The notes beneath the pieces are model-generated. The model searched no databases. It was not told where the DNA came from and saw only the letters and a list, made by a program, of their open reading frames with translations. From NCBI GenBank assembly GCA_903848935.1, contig CAINHO010000004.1, forward strand, positions 1 to 64,000: 64,000 nucleotides of DNA, written 5' to 3'. The first letter of the stretch is position 1. Each line of letters begins with the position of its first letter. The translations under genes and the position numbers were made by a program. Source of the stretch: an uncultured Pseudomonadota bacterium (lineage in GTDB: Bacteria > Pseudomonadota > Gammaproteobacteria > Methylococcales > Methylomonadaceae). This document shows positions 8,574 to 18,237 of the stretch, piece after piece.

Positions 8574-9842
8574 ATGGCAAATATCCAAGCAATTCGCGGT
8601 ATGCACGACGTACTGCCAGACCAAACGCCCTTGTGGCAATATGCAGAAAAAATTATCCGTGAAGTTTTAAGTAATTACGGTTACAGCGAAATTCGTTTAC
8701 CTGCAGTTGAAAAAACGGAACTGTTTAAACGTTCCATCGGCGAAGTCACCGATATTGTCGAAAAAGAAATGTACACTTTTGACGATAGAAATGGCGATTC
8801 TTTAACCTTGCGCCCCGAAGGCACGGCAGGCTGTTTGCGAGCCTGTTTAGAACACGGTTTACTGCATAATCAAGTGCATCGGTTGTGGTATTACGGCGCG
8901 ATGTATCGTCATGAACGTCCGCAAAAAGGACGTTATCGCCAATTTTTTCAGTTTGGTGTTGAAACGTATGGCATGGCGAGGGCGGATATTGATGCCGAAT
9001 TGTTATTACTGACCGATAGATTATGGAAACGGTTGGGCATTCGTGAAAAAGTGCGTTTGCAGCTTAATTCGCTTGGCACGATTGCCGAACGTTTGGTTTA
9101 TCGTGAAGCGTTGGTCGCTTATTTTCAACAACATTTAGAAGCGTTGGACGAAGATAGTTTGCGTCGTTTGAACACCAATCCACTCAGAATTTTAGACACC
9201 AAAAATCCTGCAATGGCAGATGTAGTCAAGAATGCGCCAGAATTGATGAATTATTTAGGCGACGATTCGCGCCAACATTTTCAAACGATTTTAGACACGC
9301 TCACGGATTTAGGCGTGAGTTATGAAATCAATACACGCTTGGTTCGAGGATTGGATTATTACAGCAAAACCGTTTTTGAATGGGTCACAGACGAACTCGG
9401 TTCACAAGGCACGATTTGCGCCGGCGGACGTTATGACGGATTGATTGAACAACTCGGCGGCAAAGCGAATTCGGCCATCGGTTTTGCAATGGGCATGGAA
9501 CGTTTGGTGTTATTGCTCGAAACGCTCGATATTAACGTCGAAAAACCTGCCGATGTTTATATGATTCGTGTCGGTGAAGCCGCTGAAAAATTCGGTTTGC
9601 ATTTAGCGGAACAATTACGAACTGAAATTCCAACCTTGAAATTACAAGTTGATTGCGCGGGTGGAAGCATTAAAAGTCAGTTTAAAAAAGCCGATAAAAG
9701 TGGCGCAAAATACGCGCTGATTTTGGGCGAAGACGAAGTAAGTCGTAACGAAGTTGGTTTAAAATCGTTGCGTGATGAGCAGTCAAATCAGCAAAACTTA
9801 ACTCAGTCCGAAGTCTGTGCATTTTTGCAAAAGTTGAAATAA
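8574..9842 (+). CDS. hisS: Histidyl-tRNA synthetase (HisS)
   Basis: Encodes 422 residues. Class II motif 2 ([18 protein letters not shown]), the histidine-binding [15 protein letters not shown] and GGRYDGL motifs, and a C-terminal anticodon-binding domain from about residue 325 are all visible. It charges tRNA-His. It starts 5 bp after pilF and is followed by yfgM and bamB as in other gammaproteobacteria. Confidence 0.98.
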   Translation: MANIQAIRGMHDVLPDQTPLWQYAEKIIREVLSNYGYSEIRLPAVEKTELFKRSIGEVTDIVEKEMYTFDDRNGDSLTLRPEGTAGCLRACLEHGLLHNQVHRLWYYGAMYRHERPQKGRYRQFFQFGVETYGMARADIDAELLLLTDRLWKRLGIREKVRLQLNSLGTIAERLVYREALVAYFQQHLEALDEDSLRRLNTNPLRILDTKNPAMADVVKNAPELMNYLGDDSRQHFQTILDTLTDLGVSYEINTRLVRGLDYYSKTVFEWVTDELGSQGTICAGGRYDGLIEQLGGKANSAIGFAMGMERLVLLLETLDINVEKPADVYMIRVGEAAEKFGLHLAEQLRTEIPTLKLQVDCAGGSIKSQFKKADKSGAKYALILGEDEVSRNEVGLKSLRDEQSNQQNLTQSEVCAFLQKLK

Positions 9843-9870
9843 ATCTAAAAACATTAAAGCGAGATTGTTA

Positions 9871-10515
9871 ATGGAACTCTACGAAACCGAAGAACAACAA
9901 GTCGAAGCCCTGCAAAAGTGGTGGAAAGAAAATGCTACCGCCTCGCTGATAGGTTTAGGCATTGCGATTGCGGCAATTTTGGGCTGGAACTCGTGGCTCG
10001 ATTATAAAAAAGAGCAAACGGGCAAAGCCTCAGCCGTCTATGACCAATTACTTAAAGATGTTGAAGGCAATAAAAAAGACGAGGTTGATACCATTGCCAA
10101 ACAAATAAAAACCGAATTTAGTTCGACCGAATACGCGACTTACAGCACGCTTTTACAAGCAAAAATGAAAGTTGAAGCGGGTGATTTAGCAGGAGCGAAA
10201 GAGCTTTTACAAGGTTTAGCGAATCAATCGAGCGACCTCAGTCAATTGGCAAAATTACGTTTAGTGCGTTTGTTTTTGGCAACGGCTGAATATGAAAAAG
10301 GGTTGCAACTTATCGGACAAGTTGACCAAAAAGCCGCTGCTGGTTTTGAAGATAATTACGACGAATTGGTAGGCGATTTATACGTCGCGTTAGATCGTAT
10401 CGATGAAGCGCGTACCTCTTACGAAAAAGCCTTGCGAAATGGCTATCAATCATCATTGTTGCAATTCAAACTTGATGATTTAACCGCACCTGAAAAATTG
10501 GAAAGTACAAAATAA
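9871..10515 (+). CDS. yfgM: YfgM-like inner-membrane TPR protein (SecYEG ancillary subunit)
   Basis: Encodes 214 residues from the ATG at 9871; a TTG two codons earlier is less likely. The start METEEQQ-type segment (ELYETEEQQVEALQKWWKEN) and the single helix at about residues 24-42 match the YfgM/TPR_21 family, with TPR-like repeats in the periplasmic part. In E. coli YfgM links the Sec translocon to periplasmic chaperones such as PpiD. The stop overlaps the bamB ATG by one base (TAATG), indicating coupling. Confidence 0.9.
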   Translation: MELYETEEQQVEALQKWWKENATASLIGLGIAIAAILGWNSWLDYKKEQTGKASAVYDQLLKDVEGNKKDEVDTIAKQIKTEFSSTEYATYSTLLQAKMKVEAGDLAGAKELLQGLANQSSDLSQLAKLRLVRLFLATAEYEKGLQLIGQVDQKAAAGFEDNYDELVGDLYVALDRIDEARTSYEKALRNGYQSSLLQFKLDDLTAPEKLESTK

Positions 10516-11702
10516 TGCGTCGCACATTTTTATTATTTACAGCGTTATCACTGACTGCCTGTTCAACGTTAGACACGGTTAAAGATTCCGTTTCTGGCAT
10601 TTCAGATTATTTTTCAGGCGGTGAAGACAACGCTGACCCGCCAGCGATTTTGACTGAATTTGCCGCCGAAGTTCAGATTGAGAAAGTTTGGAGTTCGTCA
10701 ACAGGTGTGGGTGCAAATGAACAAACCGTCAAACTCGCGCCCGCCATTCATAATCAAAAAATTATCACTGCCGACCGTGAAGGTTTAGTGCAAGCACGGC
10801 ACTTAGTGACGGGCGATAAAGTTTGGGAAGTTGAAACAGAATTGCGTTTATCGGGCGGCGTGGGTTTAGGCAGCGACACGGTAATTTTAGGGTCGAGCAA
10901 CGCCGACGTGATTGCATTAAATGGCGACACAGGCGAAAAACTTTGGACAGTCAAAGTATCGAGCGAAGTGTTAGCGATTCCAACCGTTGCCAAACACTTC
11001 GTCATTATTCGCACCACCGATGGCACAGTGACTGCGTTAAATGAACAAACGGGCGCAAAATTATGGAGTTACGAACACAATGTCCCAGCGTTAAGTATTC
11101 GCGGCACGGGCGCACCGTTAATCGTTGGCGATAAAGTCATTGCAGGTTACGACAATGGAAAAGTGGTCGCCCTCGATTTGCGAAACGGAAAATTTGCCTG
11201 GGAAACCACTATTTCAATTCCCAAAGGACGCTCCGAAGTTGAACGCTTAGTAGATTTAGACGTTGACCCCATTGAAATTAACGACGTGGTTTATATCGCG
11301 AGTTATCGAGGTGGTATTGCAGCAATTTCTGCGTCAGATGGCGATGGCATGTGGCGCAATGAAAATATTTCGTCGTATTCCGGTTTGAGCAACGATTTTC
11401 GTTATTTATATCTAAGCGATTCGCACGGACACGTTTGGCAAGTTGATCAACGTACTGGCGGCGGTTTATGGCAGCAAAAAGATTTGCATCATCGCCGTTT
11501 GACCGCGCCTGTAACGTATCAAAATTACGTTGTCGTCGGTGATTTTGAAGGTTATGTGCATTGGCTCAGTAGCTCCGACGGACGACAACTCGGACGGATT
11601 CAAGTTTCAGACAGTCCAATTGAAGCAAAACCTGTGGTCGTTGATGACATCGTTTATATTTATGCCAAAGACGGTACGCTTGCAGCGTTGAAAGCAAAAT
11701 AA
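10515..11702 (+). CDS. bamB: Outer-membrane assembly lipoprotein BamB
   Basis: Encodes 395 residues. A lipoprotein signal with the LTAC lipobox is followed by an eight-bladed PQQ-type beta-propeller with recurring blade motifs such as VIALNGDTGEKLWTVKV and VTALNEQTGAKLWSYE. BamB assists BamA in inserting outer-membrane beta-barrels. It is coupled to yfgM and precedes der, the conserved gammaproteobacterial order. Confidence 0.96.
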   Translation: MRRTFLLFTALSLTACSTLDTVKDSVSGISDYFSGGEDNADPPAILTEFAAEVQIEKVWSSSTGVGANEQTVKLAPAIHNQKIITADREGLVQARHLVTGDKVWEVETELRLSGGVGLGSDTVILGSSNADVIALNGDTGEKLWTVKVSSEVLAIPTVAKHFVIIRTTDGTVTALNEQTGAKLWSYEHNVPALSIRGTGAPLIVGDKVIAGYDNGKVVALDLRNGKFAWETTISIPKGRSEVERLVDLDVDPIEINDVVYIASYRGGIAAISASDGDGMWRNENISSYSGLSNDFRYLYLSDSHGHVWQVDQRTGGGLWQQKDLHHRRLTAPVTYQNYVVVGDFEGYVHWLSSSDGRQLGRIQVSDSPIEAKPVVVDDIVYIYAKDGTLAALKAK

Positions 11703-11712
11703 ATCAAAACTC

Positions 11713-11740
11713 AGGTTCAAGGTAAAATCATCTTGAACCT
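11713..11740. promoter_or_regulatory. Inverted repeat between bamB and der
   Basis: A perfect 9-bp inverted repeat (aggttcaag / cttgaacct) with a 10-nt loop sits in the 70-bp gap. No T-run follows, so it is not a standard terminator. It may be an mRNA processing or stability hairpin between the two genes. Confidence 0.45.
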
Positions 11741-11772
11741 TTCACCTCTCCCTCCAAGAAAAATACAAAATT

Positions 11773-13170
11773 ATGTTACCCGTAATCGCTTTAGTCGGTC
11801 GCCCCAACGTGGGCAAATCGACCTTATTCAATCTATTAACCCGCACACGAGATGCGATTGTTGCCGATTTTGCTGGCTTAACCCGTGACCGCCAATATGG
11901 GCGCGTCAAACATAGAGATATTCGCCCCTGTTTGGTTGTCGATACGGGCGGAATCGCGGACGATGCTGAAGGCATTGAACGTGTGGCGCGTCAACAAGTT
12001 CAAGTTGCTTTGGAAGAAGCCGACATCGTATTTTTCATGGTGGATGGACGGGCAGGTTTAAGTACCTCCGACAAAGTGATTGCCGATATGTTGCGCCGCT
12101 TAAACAAGCCCATCCTTTTAGTGACGAACAAAACTGACGGTGTCGATTCCTTCTCTTCGATTTCAGATTTTTACAGTTTAGCGTTAGGCGAACCGATAAA
12201 AATCGCCGCATCGCACGGAACAGGCGTACCAGAATTATTGAAAATCGCAGATCAATTATTGCCTATCACCATCGAAGAAGAAATCGAAGATAAAGACGAA
12301 ATCAAAATTGCTATCGTCGGTCGTCCAAATGTCGGCAAATCTACTTTAGTCAATCGTTTATTAGGTGAAGAACGGGTTGTTGTTTTTGACGAGGCTGGCA
12401 CAACGCGTGACAGTATCTACATTCCGTTTGAACGTGATGGCAGAAAATTTACGTTAATCGACACAGCTGGAATGCGTCGCCGTTCACGAATTGACGAAGT
12501 CATCGAAAAATTCAGCGTGTTAAAAGCATTGCAAGCGGTCGAAAAAGCCAACGTTGTCATTTATCTTGTCGATGCTCAAGAAGGCATTACCGACCAAGAC
12601 GCGCATTTATTAGGTTTAGTTTTAGAAGCAGGACGCGCGTTAATTATTGGTTTAAATAAATGGGATGGTATTTCGGCTGACCAAAAAAATACGATTAGCC
12701 GCCTGCTGGAAGTGAAATTAACGTTTGTGGAATTTGCCGAAAAACATACGATTTCTGCGTTGCATGGTAGTGGTGTCGGCAAAATGTTTGACCGTGTTCA
12801 AAGTTTGTATGAAGCGGCAATGCTCGATATGTCTACGCCGAACTTAACGCGAATGTTGAAAGAAGCCACCGCTGCCCATCAACCGCCGATGGTAAATGGA
12901 CGACGGATTAAGTTGAAATACGCGCATCAAGGTGGACGAAATCCGCCAATTGTCGTCATTCATGGCGCACAAACCGACGAATTGCCCGAATCGTACAAAC
13001 GTTATTTGATCAATTATTATCGAACCGCAATGCACCTCAGCGGCACGCCGATTCGGATTGTATTCAAATCACCAGTAAATCCGTTCGCTGGTACAAAACC
13101 AAAAATGACAGAATGGGCGGTTAAAAAACGTGAGCGTTTAACCCGTCGTGCCAAAGCCAAAAGCCACTAA
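11773..13170 (+). CDS. der: Ribosome-associated GTPase Der (EngA)
   Basis: Encodes 465 residues with two tandem G domains, each with a GRPNVGKST P-loop (near residues 8 and 182), followed by a C-terminal KH-like domain rich in basic residues. Der is essential for 50S subunit assembly. The second domain carries DTAGMRRRSRI and the NKWD motif. The gene ends 8 bp from the mutL stop on the other strand, so the two converge very tightly with no obvious terminator between them. Confidence 0.98.
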   Translation: MLPVIALVGRPNVGKSTLFNLLTRTRDAIVADFAGLTRDRQYGRVKHRDIRPCLVVDTGGIADDAEGIERVARQQVQVALEEADIVFFMVDGRAGLSTSDKVIADMLRRLNKPILLVTNKTDGVDSFSSISDFYSLALGEPIKIAASHGTGVPELLKIADQLLPITIEEEIEDKDEIKIAIVGRPNVGKSTLVNRLLGEERVVVFDEAGTTRDSIYIPFERDGRKFTLIDTAGMRRRSRIDEVIEKFSVLKALQAVEKANVVIYLVDAQEGITDQDAHLLGLVLEAGRALIIGLNKWDGISADQKNTISRLLEVKLTFVEFAEKHTISALHGSGVGKMFDRVQSLYEAAMLDMSTPNLTRMLKEATAAHQPPMVNGRRIKLKYAHQGGRNPPIVVIHGAQTDELPESYKRYLINYYRTAMHLSGTPIRIVFKSPVNPFAGTKPKMTEWAVKKRERLTRRAKAKSH

Positions 13171-13178
13171 AAAATTCA

Positions 13179-14939
13179 TCACTGCCCGCGTAGGAAAAAT
13201 TTATCAAGATCTTGTGTTGATAATGCAATCCATGTCGGGCGACCATGATTACATTGCCCACCACGTTCCGTTTGTTCTAACTCCCGCAACAGTGCATTCA
13301 TTTCGTCTTGCGTCAAAATTCGATGCGCTCGCACCGAACCGTAACACGCCATTTTCGCCAGCACATCGTTATATTCGGTTTGAATGCGATAACTTTCTTC
13401 GTGTTCCGCCAAATCTGCCAATACATCACGCACCAATTGTTCGCCGTCCGAATTCTGTAATAATGCTGGTTGGGTGCGTAACAACAACGTTTCTGGCGCA
13501 ATCCGATTTAATTCAAAACCCAACTGAGCAAAAAACTCTTCGGCATTTTCAGCTAATTCCGCTTCGGCTTCTGTGACAGTGATTTTTATCGGTAACAACA
13601 ACGATTGCGTGGCAATTTTACCGTCAGCGTATTGTTGTTTTAATCGCTCGAAAGTAATACGTTCATGCGCGGCGTGAGTATCAACTAAAACCATACCGGT
13701 GGCGGTTTCCGCCACAATATAAATTCCGTGCAAATGAGAAACCGCATAACCCAAAACCATGTAATTTGGATTGGCATCAAACGTTTTTTTATTTTCGTTC
13801 GGCTGAGAATAAAGTGTTTGATAGATTTGCGGTTCGGTAAGGTTTAATGATTGTTGCGGATAACGTGGTGGAAAATTTTGAGTGGACTCAAATTCACTTT
13901 CGGAACGCGCTGGCAATTCGCCGTAACTCACAATCGTCGGACGCACATTTCCCAAAGCACGTTTCACACATGACACCATAAAATCATGCACGGCGCGGCT
14001 TTCACGAAAACGAACTTCCAATTTTGCAGGATGAGCGTTGACATCAACTTCCGTCGGATTGAGCGTTAAATACAATATAAAAACCGCGTGTCGCCCATGA
14101 AAAAGTACGTCCGAATAAGCTTGTTTAATAGCGTGGGCAACGGTTTTATCTTTGACAAATCGCCCATTCACATAAAAAAACTGCATATCCGTTTGGCTAC
14201 GCGAAAACGTCGGCACACTAATCCAACCGCGCAACGCCAAGCCCGAAATTTCAAAATCCAAATGGAGCGCATTGTTGATAAAATCGGGGCTACAAATCGC
14301 CGCAACACGCTGTTCTTGTTGCACCAAATCTAATGCTGGTGCGAGTTTCAATACTTCTTTTTGGTGATGAAATAATGTAAATCCCAACGCAAACCGACTT
14401 AATGCCATCCGTTTGACAACGGTTTCAATATGACCGAATTCTGTTTTATCACTTTTCAAAAATTTGCGGCGAGCGGGTGTGTTATAAAATAAATCACACA
14501 CTTCAACGGTTGTACCTTGCGGATGTGGCGCGGGTTGAATATCGAAAAATTGTTCCGCACCATCGCTACACACCGACCACCCATGCGACGAATTTTCAAC
14601 ACGCGAAATTAGGGTTAATTTTGCCACGGAACTAATACTTGCTAACGCTTCGCCACGAAATCCCATGCTGGTGACGTGTTCTAAATCGTCAAGATTCGCA
14701 ATTTTACTGGTGGCGTGGCGCGATAAGGCGAGCGGTAAATCGTCTTTTTCAATACCCACGCCGTCGTCACAAACTCGAATTAAACGCAGTCCGCCTTGTT
14801 CAATATGAATCGTGATTTGAGTGGCTTGCGCGTCGAAACAATTTTCGAGTAATTCTTTAACAATTGAAGCGGGGCGTTCAATCACTTCACCAGCGGCAAT
14901 TTGATTAACGAGTTGAGGCGGTAGAATATGAATAGACAT
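13179..14939 (-). CDS. mutL: DNA mismatch repair protein MutL, with endonuclease motif
   Basis: Encodes 586 residues from the ATG at 14939 (MSIHILPPQLVNQIAAGEV); an upstream in-frame extension would run into a terminator hairpin and is rejected. The GHKL ATPase motifs ELLENCFDA, DDGVGI and GFRGEALASI are intact. In the C-terminal domain DTHAAHERITFE fits the DQHA(x)2E(x)4E metal-binding endonuclease motif with Q changed to T, and ACYGSVRAH and CNHGRPT are matching elements. This predicts a nicking MutL that does not need MutH. It lies downstream of amiC, as in many gammaproteobacteria. Confidence 0.96.
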   Translation of the reverse strand: MSIHILPPQLVNQIAAGEVIERPASIVKELLENCFDAQATQITIHIEQGGLRLIRVCDDGVGIEKDDLPLALSRHATSKIANLDDLEHVTSMGFRGEALASISSVAKLTLISRVENSSHGWSVCSDGAEQFFDIQPAPHPQGTTVEVCDLFYNTPARRKFLKSDKTEFGHIETVVKRMALSRFALGFTLFHHQKEVLKLAPALDLVQQEQRVAAICSPDFINNALHLDFEISGLALRGWISVPTFSRSQTDMQFFYVNGRFVKDKTVAHAIKQAYSDVLFHGRHAVFILYLTLNPTEVDVNAHPAKLEVRFRESRAVHDFMVSCVKRALGNVRPTIVSYGELPARSESEFESTQNFPPRYPQQSLNLTEPQIYQTLYSQPNENKKTFDANPNYMVLGYAVSHLHGIYIVAETATGMVLVDTHAAHERITFERLKQQYADGKIATQSLLLPIKITVTEAEAELAENAEEFFAQLGFELNRIAPETLLLRTQPALLQNSDGEQLVRDVLADLAEHEESYRIQTEYNDVLAKMACYGSVRAHRILTQDEMNALLRELEQTERGGQCNHGRPTWIALSTQDLDKFFLRGQ

Positions 14940-14954
14940 GTGCTGTTTTTTCGA

Positions 14955-14990
14955 GAAATAAAAAAGGCGCGTATTATCGCGCCTTTGCAA
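14955..14990 (-). terminator. Intrinsic terminator between amiC and mutL
   Basis: On the minus strand a 9-bp stem (positions 14963-14971 with 14978-14986) and 6-nt loop is followed by a T-run. It would end the panD-tsaE-amiC transcript just before mutL, so mutL probably depends on readthrough or on a promoter packed into the 68-bp gap. Confidence 0.85.
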
Positions 14991-15007
14991 TTTGTAAAAG
15001 ATTTACT

Positions 15008-16327
15008 TTATAACGCTGCAATGCGTTGTTGTTCGTTTTTAGGTTGTTTCATATAACTATGAATACCCCGCAAAATTGCAGTGGCAATTTTCAATTGATG
15101 CCCAGAATTTACTAATTTCAATTCTTCAGTGTGGTTCGAAATAAATGCCGTTTCGACTAAAATGGACGGAATATCTGGAGATTTTAATACCGCAAATCCC
15201 GCTTTTTGCACGGCTTCAAAATGCAATTCTGAAACCGTTTCAAAATTATGTAACACTTTATTGGCTAACAAAACGCTGGCTTCTTGTGTCGCACTTTGTG
15301 ATAAATCTAATAACACGTTCGTTAAGCCATTTTCTTCGTCATTAAGCTGTTCGCCTTCAACCAAATCGGCGGCATTTTCGCTGTGAGCGTGCCAATACGC
15401 AGATTCACTCGACGCGCCACTGGTGGATAACGCATAAACTGACGCGCCACGCACACCAGTATCTTTAATCGAATCTGCGTGAATCGAAATGAACACATCA
15501 GCTCGTGCCGCCCGGGCAATATCCATGCGTTTGCGTAAACCAACGTAATAATCGCCTTGTCGAACCATTACCGCTTTCATGCCGGTTTGAGCGTTAACGA
15601 GAGCTTCTAATTTTTTAGAAATCGATAACACCACATCTTTTTCATAAGTGCCACCCGAACCTTGTGCGCCAGAATCATTACCGCCATGTCCCGCATCTAT
15701 CGCCACAATAAAGGGTTTTACCGTTTTGTTGGTTGCGATTTCGATGTTTTTAACAGGAATGATTTGCGCGACCGATTTTTTAATTTCAACTTCTGAAACG
15801 ACTTTAGAAATTGGAGCTGTTTTTGGTAGAATTTTCTCAACGGCTGTCACAACGGGAATCGGTTTGGCGATAGATTTTGGTTCTATTTTCGGTTCGACTT
15901 TGGCAATTTGATTACTCAAACCTTTGTCCAATAATTCGACAACAAAACGATTATTACCCAATGCGTCAGTGTGTAACGTGGTGGTTTTCGTGGAAAGTGG
16001 CTTTTTTAAATCGATGACAATGCGTAAATCAGTGCCGTTCTTTGCCCCCACCCGAATACTTGAAAATAACGGATGCGATGCAGGCGGTTGTGTGAGTTCT
16101 TTTGTCGCCACAGCATTGGGCAAATCAATCACCAAACGTGCTGGATTATCGAAAAATTGCACTTTGTTTTGACTCGCGGACGCATTGACATCAAACGTAA
16201 TCCGCGATTGATCGGGCGTAGTCCAATAACGCAGCGCATTTACGCGCAACACGTCCTCGGCGTAAGCCAAACTAATCAATCCGTGCAAACTTAATAAAAT
16301 AATCAATAACTTCCAATAACGGCACAT
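15008..16327 (-). CDS. amiC: N-acetylmuramoyl-L-alanine amidase (AmiC/AmiB type)
   Basis: Encodes 439 residues. A signal peptide ending near AYAED is followed by an AMIN domain (about residues 25-130), a low-complexity linker, and an Amidase_3 catalytic domain from about residue 205 with IDAGHGGNDSGAQG, the SIHADS motif and ETAFISN, which supply the zinc ligands and catalytic Glu. It cleaves septal peptidoglycan during cell separation. I prefer the ATG at 16327 (MCRYWKLL). It sits between tsaE and mutL, the order of E. coli tsaE-amiB-mutL. Confidence 0.93.
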   Translation of the reverse strand: MCRYWKLLIILLSLHGLISLAYAEDVLRVNALRYWTTPDQSRITFDVNASASQNKVQFFDNPARLVIDLPNAVATKELTQPPASHPLFSSIRVGAKNGTDLRIVIDLKKPLSTKTTTLHTDALGNNRFVVELLDKGLSNQIAKVEPKIEPKSIAKPIPVVTAVEKILPKTAPISKVVSEVEIKKSVAQIIPVKNIEIATNKTVKPFIVAIDAGHGGNDSGAQGSGGTYEKDVVLSISKKLEALVNAQTGMKAVMVRQGDYYVGLRKRMDIARAARADVFISIHADSIKDTGVRGASVYALSTSGASSESAYWHAHSENAADLVEGEQLNDEENGLTNVLLDLSQSATQEASVLLANKVLHNFETVSELHFEAVQKAGFAVLKSPDIPSILVETAFISNHTEELKLVNSGHQLKIATAILRGIHSYMKQPKNEQQRIAAL

Positions 16328-16406
16328 ACCATAACCCACCAGTGATAATATGGTTTAAATTATATCAGTATGTCATTGTTTTTACACGCACTCATTAAGT
16401 AATTTT

Positions 16407-16832
16407 TTATAATTTCAGTCCATCGATTTGAAGTAAACGCCCGCCGCCTTGAATAGTTAATGTGATATGTACATCCGCCACGGGTAAAACACCTTCGCCT
16501 TTTTCTGACCACTCAATGAAACACAGCGCATTTTCATTTAAATAATCGTCAATACCAATCCATTCCAATTCTTCGGGTTCGGCAAGACGATATAAATCAA
16601 AATGAAAAATTTTGCGTTCGCGAATCTCGTATTCTTCAATCAACGCATACGTCGGACTTTTGATTGTACCCGTGACACCCGCCGCGCGTAATAATCCGCG
16701 CACCAAAGTCGTTTTGCCGGCACCTAAATCCCCGTGTAAAAAAATCAGCGATTTCTCTGGCAATCGTGTCCACAGCCTCGCGCCAAATTGTTCCGTGGCT
16801 TCGTTGTCGGTTAAGAAAAATTGCGATGTCAT
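16407..16832 (-). CDS. tsaE: tRNA threonylcarbamoyladenosine biosynthesis ATPase TsaE
   Basis: Encodes 141 residues. The Walker A LHGDLGAGKTTLVRGLL and the downstream SPTYALIEEYE and HFDLYRL motifs define TsaE. It works with TsaB, TsaD and TsaC in making t6A37 on ANN-decoding tRNAs; tsaD is at 22.9 kb in this window. It lies 9 bp after panD. The NAD(P)HX epimerase gene (nnr) that often precedes tsaE is absent. Confidence 0.96.
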   Translation of the reverse strand: MTSQFFLTDNEATEQFGARLWTRLPEKSLIFLHGDLGAGKTTLVRGLLRAAGVTGTIKSPTYALIEEYEIRERKIFHFDLYRLAEPEELEWIGIDDYLNENALCFIEWSEKGEGVLPVADVHITLTIQGGGRLLQIDGLKL

Positions 16833-16841
16833 ATTTTGGGG

Positions 16842-17222
16842 TTAATTTGTTTGCACTGGAATTTCTACCGCCGTTCGCATGACCTGATTTTTACCATCGA
16901 AATACACTAATTTTGGATGATGAGATTCCACTTCTTCATTGGAAAATTGTGCGTAAGTGCAGACGATAATTAAATCACCAACACACGCCAATCGTGCCGC
17001 TGCGCCATTGACCGAAAATGTTTTTGAACCAGCTTCTGCTCGAATGGCATAAGTCGTAAAACGTGCGCCATTGTTCACATTGTAAATTTGAATTTGTTCA
17101 TATTCGTGGATATTTGCGAGATCGAGAATATCGCTATCGATAGCACATGAACCTTCGTAACCCAATTCGGAATGGGTCACGATGGCGCGATGGAGTTTAG
17201 ATTTGAGCAAAGTAATGTGCAT
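16842..17222 (-). CDS. panD: Aspartate 1-decarboxylase (PanD)
   Basis: Encodes 126 residues. The self-cleavage site Gly24-Ser25 lies in the YEGSCAID segment and produces the pyruvoyl cofactor; the NGARFTTY and NGAAARL segments complete the active site. PanD makes beta-alanine for pantothenate and CoA. It is first in a short panD-tsaE-amiC operon on the minus strand, an arrangement not seen in E. coli. Confidence 0.97.
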   Translation of the reverse strand: MHITLLKSKLHRAIVTHSELGYEGSCAIDSDILDLANIHEYEQIQIYNVNNGARFTTYAIRAEAGSKTFSVNGAAARLACVGDLIIVCTYAQFSNEEVESHHPKLVYFDGKNQVMRTAVEIPVQTN

Positions 17223-17280
17223 GAGAGACTAATTTAAAGGGTTAAAAATGCGCTGATTATCTATGAATTGTGCGACACGT

Positions 17281-18237
17281 TCAATTTTCATAAAACGTTT
17301 TGTACCATGTCACAAACTTTTCAATGCCAACATCTAACAGTGTTTTCGGCGAATAATCGAAATCACGCATCAAATCACTCACGTCGGCAAAAGTATCTTG
17401 AACGTCGCCTGGTTGCATCGGTAACAGGTTTTTAATCGCGGTTTTGCCGAGATATTTTTCTAAAGTTTCCACAAACGTGAGCAACTGTTCAGGCTGACTA
17501 TTGCCGATGTTATAAATTTGATAACGGGATTTTGCGGGTTGATCAATCACACGCAAAATACCTTCGACAATATCATCAATATAAGTGAAATCACGCCGAT
17601 GATTGCCGTAATTAAACAGGTCAATCGGTTTACCCGCCATAATTTGCCGCGCAAAAATAAATGGTGACATATCGGGTCGTCCCCATTCGCCGTAAACCGT
17701 AAAAAAGCGCAAACCTGTTGTCGAAAAATTGTATAAATGACTGTAACTGTGTGCCATCAACTCATTGGATTTTTTAGTGGCAGCGTATAACGAAACGGGA
17801 TTATCGACTTTATCGTCGGTCGAAAACGGCAGTTTTGCATTCGCACCATAAACTGAACTCGATGACGCATAAATTAAATCGATTTGATTTTGGCGACAGC
17901 CTTCAAGGATATTTAGAAAGCCAATTAAATTCGATTCCGCGTAAACGTGCGGATTAGTGATGGAATAACGCACACCCGCTTGCGCCGCTAAATTAACGAC
18001 ACGTTCAAATTTTTCAGTCGCAAATAATTGTTCCATTGCAGCACGGTCTGCGATGTTGAGCAGAACGAATTTGAAATTTTCAAACGGTGTTAAACGCGCC
18101 AATCGAGCGTGTTTTAAAGTCACGTCGTAATAATCATTTAAATTATCCACGCCGATAATTTCGTCGCCGCGTTCAAGCAACCGTAAACTCAATGCCGCAC
18201 CAATAAAACCGGCGGCACCAGTCACTAGAATTTTCAT
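17281..18237 (-). CDS. NAD-dependent epimerase, UDP-glucuronate 4-epimerase-like
   Basis: Encodes 318 residues of the extended SDR family. TGAAGFIG binds NAD, GVDNLNDYYDV is typical of UDP-glucuronate 4-epimerases, and SSSVYG plus YAATKKSNE provide the Ser-Tyr-Lys catalytic set. It likely makes UDP-galacturonate for surface polysaccharide. The start ATG at 18237 overlaps the aas stop as ATGA, so an upstream TTG/GTG extension is unnecessary. It is last in the rpsU-yqeY-dnaG-aas operon. Substrate choice is inferred from the N-terminal motif only. Confidence 0.88.
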   Translation of the reverse strand: MKILVTGAAGFIGAALSLRLLERGDEIIGVDNLNDYYDVTLKHARLARLTPFENFKFVLLNIADRAAMEQLFATEKFERVVNLAAQAGVRYSITNPHVYAESNLIGFLNILEGCRQNQIDLIYASSSSVYGANAKLPFSTDDKVDNPVSLYAATKKSNELMAHSYSHLYNFSTTGLRFFTVYGEWGRPDMSPFIFARQIMAGKPIDLFNYGNHRRDFTYIDDIVEGILRVIDQPAKSRYQIYNIGNSQPEQLLTFVETLEKYLGKTAIKNLLPMQPGDVQDTFADVSDLMRDFDYSPKTLLDVGIEKFVTWYKTFYEN

